A DNA stretch of 8,248 nt, taken from NCBI GenBank assembly GCA_015482705.2, contig JADMLA020000036.1, positions 1 to 8,248 on the forward strand, written 5' to 3'. This DNA is from Prosthecochloris sp. (GTDB lineage Bacteria > Bacteroidota > Chlorobiia > Chlorobiales > Chlorobiaceae). The notes under the pieces are model-generated. The model made no database searches. It was given only the letters and a program-made list of their open reading frames with translations, and had not been told where the DNA came from. Shown in pieces: positions 6,914-8,248 of this stretch. The translations under genes were made by a program, and so were the position numbers. How positions within the stretch are numbered: position 1 is the stretch's first letter; every line of letters begins with the position of its first letter.

Positions 6914-7022
6914 CACAGTGAAGAGAGTACGTCTTTTCTCGATAAAGATTGTTACAAGATCCCTTCGATTCTGTGTTTGCAACTCTTGGTAGAAAAACTG
7001 AACTGAAAAGTTTTTTTCAAGT

Positions 7023-7027
7023 GGAGG
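7023..7027 (+). promoter_or_regulatory. Strong ribosome binding site fixing the start of the second adhesin
   Basis: GGAGG lies 5 nt before ATG 7033, the clearest Shine-Dalgarno sequence in the window. A small AT-rich stem (TGAAAA 7004-7009 / TTTTCA 7014-7019) sits directly upstream; with one bulged A it extends to 7022, next to the site. Confidence 0.8.
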
Positions 7028-7032
7028 ATAAT

Positions 7033-8248
7033 ATGGATAAGCCCATTGCAACTGTACTTACTGTAACCGGTACTGTTTATGTACGTTCTCTAAATGGTGA
7101 AATTCGTCTCCTGAAACCTGGTGATACGGTATATGAAGGGGATGTTGTTCTGACAAAAAGTGATGGTAGCGTAGAGCTTCGGCTTATCGACGGTGAGGTT
7201 CTTTATGTCAGGGAAAGCCAGACTGTCAATATGGTTGAAGATCTTTCCGGGAAGAAGCAGGAAAAAGACTCTGCAGAAAAAACCGATGAGGATGCCAGAG
7301 AAAACACAATAGACGCCAAAGAGGGACAGGATAGCAGCCAGGTTGTCGGGGAGCAATCCGATTATCCTCACGGATTTATTCGTATTGAACGTCTTCAAGA
7401 AGCGCTCGATGCTCCGGATTACCGTTTTGTTTCAATTGTAGGCACCTATGAATCAACGCTGAACGGAAGAACCGGAAATCCAGATCCATATTTTGAAGGT
7501 CGTGCGACACATAATCCACGAATCGAGTTCACAGTGGCTCCGGTTGATCCTATAGAACGGGAAGCTGTCATAAGGTTGTTCAGGGAGTTCGAGGTGAGAA
7601 AGCGTACCGATACTGAACCGGAAATCGGAAACCCTGAGAACACGCTTATCGATGAAGATGATTTGTCGCCAAACGGTAATGACCAGTCTCAGGAGCCGTT
7701 AGATAGAGGCTCTCTTGATGTGATTCCGGGAAATGAGGGAGTCAATACGTTTTTTGACGGTAATATTCCTCCTGTGGGTCTTGAGTCAGCAGGTGAAGAG
7801 GTGAAATATTATGTTTCGCCTGATGGTTATACTCTTATCGGGTATACCGGTGATCTTTCTCCAGACGGTGTTCCAGCCCAGGAGCAGAAAGTTTTTGAAG
7901 TCGTTATAAACGATCCTACATCGGAGGATGGAAACCAATCATACACATTTTTCCTTCTTGGGCAGCTCGATCATCCTGAAGCCGATGGCGAAAATCAGCT
8001 GGTACTGACATTCAACTTTACCGCTGAGGATAATGATGGGGATTCTGCTTCTTCGAGTTTTGATGTGACTGTTATCGACGATATTCCGGTTGCTGAAGAT
8101 GCGGTCGAAGAGGGTTATGTGGAAGAAGAGTCGTTACCGGGGGGTAATGATGACAGTGACGATGTTGCGGGCATCGATGGTGATGGTGACGGTAACAACG
8201 GTGTGTGGTCGAGCAGCGTGTCGGGTTTGTTTTCGATCGGTGCGGATC
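7033..8248 (+). CDS. N-terminal part of a giant retention-module adhesin (LapA-like, T1SS-143 repeats), 3' truncated by window
   Basis: The frame is open from ATG 7033 to the window end: 405 codons plus one base, with no stop. There is no signal peptide, as expected for a T1SS substrate. Residues 4-70 match the retention module of LapA-like adhesins (PIATVLTVTGTVYVRSLNG, LLKPGDTVYEGDVVLT, VELRLIDGEVLYV); in LapA this fold stays in the periplasm, plugs the TolC-like pore and tethers the protein to the cell. Residues 71-110 are a very charged Lys/Glu/Asp linker. Residues 111-225 contain the GFIRIERLQEALDAPDYRF segment often found after such modules, then an acidic spacer. Residues about 228-350 are a T1SS-143-type repeat (YTFFLLGQLDHPEADGENQL, FTAEDNDGDS, VTVIDDIP). 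At 366-405 the next repeat begins (SLPGGNDDSDD, SSSVSGLFSIGAD). The usual LapG-type di-alanine site is absent: no Ala-Ala pair occurs in the visible part. Its position after the exporter genes marks it as a likely substrate. Confidence 0.92.
   Translation, partial: MDKPIATVLTVTGTVYVRSLNGEIRLLKPGDTVYEGDVVLTKSDGSVELRLIDGEVLYVRESQTVNMVEDLSGKKQEKDSAEKTDEDARENTIDAKEGQDSSQVVGEQSDYPHGFIRIERLQEALDAPDYRFVSIVGTYESTLNGRTGNPDPYFEGRATHNPRIEFTVAPVDPIEREAVIRLFREFEVRKRTDTEPEIGNPENTLIDEDDLSPNGNDQSQEPLDRGSLDVIPGNEGVNTFFDGNIPPVGLESAGEEVKYYVSPDGYTLIGYTGDLSPDGVPAQEQKVFEVVINDPTSEDGNQSYTFFLLGQLDHPEADGENQLVLTFNFTAEDNDGDSASSSFDVTVIDDIPVAEDAVEEGYVEEESLPGGNDDSDDVAGIDGDGDGNNGVWSSSVSGLFSIGAD

Larger units (their letters stand above)
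6481..7032 (+). other. 552-bp non-coding region between the adaptor gene and the second adhesin gene
   Basis: No supported gene is seen on either strand; the open frames here lack ribosome binding sites and recognisable content. The first 300 bp are AT-rich with many T runs. It holds two terminator-like hairpins (6495-6538, 6723-6752), repeated TACAG motifs with a dyad at 6781-6795, complementary segments between 6795 and 6858, an extended -10-like box (6905-6913), a small AT hairpin (7004-7019) and a strong ribosome binding site (7023-7027). It therefore appears to end one transcription unit and control the next. Confidence 0.65.

Noticed and set aside
6781..7032. A c-di-GMP or other known riboswitch upstream of the second adhesin
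   Set aside because: Considered because adhesins are often under c-di-GMP control, but the conserved blocks of the c-di-GMP-I aptamer are not present; only generic pairing is visible.
7090..7398. 102-codon minus strand open frame with a hydrophobic stretch
   Set aside because: It is opposite the retention-module coding sequence, whose family match and strong ribosome binding site are decisive; the hydrophobicity comes from complementing Lys/Glu codons.

Overview
The window carries a complete type I secretion system (T1SS) of the LapBCE/adhesin-export kind, flanked by two large secreted surface proteins that each run off one edge. The organism is a diderm (Gram-negative) bacterium: it encodes a TolC-type outer-membrane channel, a periplasmic adaptor and RTX/T1SS substrates. 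Base composition looks moderate (near 50% GC by eye, AT-richer between genes). I lean weakly towards a green sulfur bacterium (Chlorobiota) from the general look of the sequence, but nothing here proves it.

Layout, all genes on the + strand. (1) 1-1095: C-terminal 364 residues of an RTX-type adhesin or exoprotein, with a last cadherin/VCBS-like beta domain, two short blocks of glycine/aspartate calcium-binding repeats and the T1SS C-terminal secretion region. (2) 1164-2579: TolC/LapE-like outer-membrane channel with signal peptide, 68 bp after gene 1 and probably co-transcribed with it. (3) 2580-2887: non-coding gap with a perfect 11-bp inverted repeat and A/T-rich promoter-like boxes. (4) 2888-5065: LapB/LssB-family ABC exporter with a degenerate C39-like N-terminal domain. 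(5) 5062-6480: LapC/HlyD-family membrane fusion protein, overlapping the ABC gene by 4 bp (ATGA). (6) 6481-7032: 552-bp non-coding region with two terminator candidates, a cluster of TACAG motifs including a 6-3-6 dyad, a possible pseudoknot-forming segment and an extended -10-like box. (7) 7033 to the end: first 405 codons of a second giant adhesin, with an N-terminal LapA-type retention module, a charged linker, a spacer region, one complete T1SS-143-type repeat and the start of the next.

Inferred joint function: the ABC exporter, adaptor and TolC-like channel form one trans-envelope conduit that exports the flanking adhesins C-terminus first. The second adhesin has a retention module, which in LapA-like proteins plugs the TolC-like pore and leaves the protein anchored at the cell surface. 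No LapD/LapG-like regulators are in the window, and the retention module lacks the di-alanine protease site of LapA. Whether and how this adhesin is released is the most interesting open question. I found no wholly new gene system. The unexplained material is in the two intergenic regions and in the retention-module protein.
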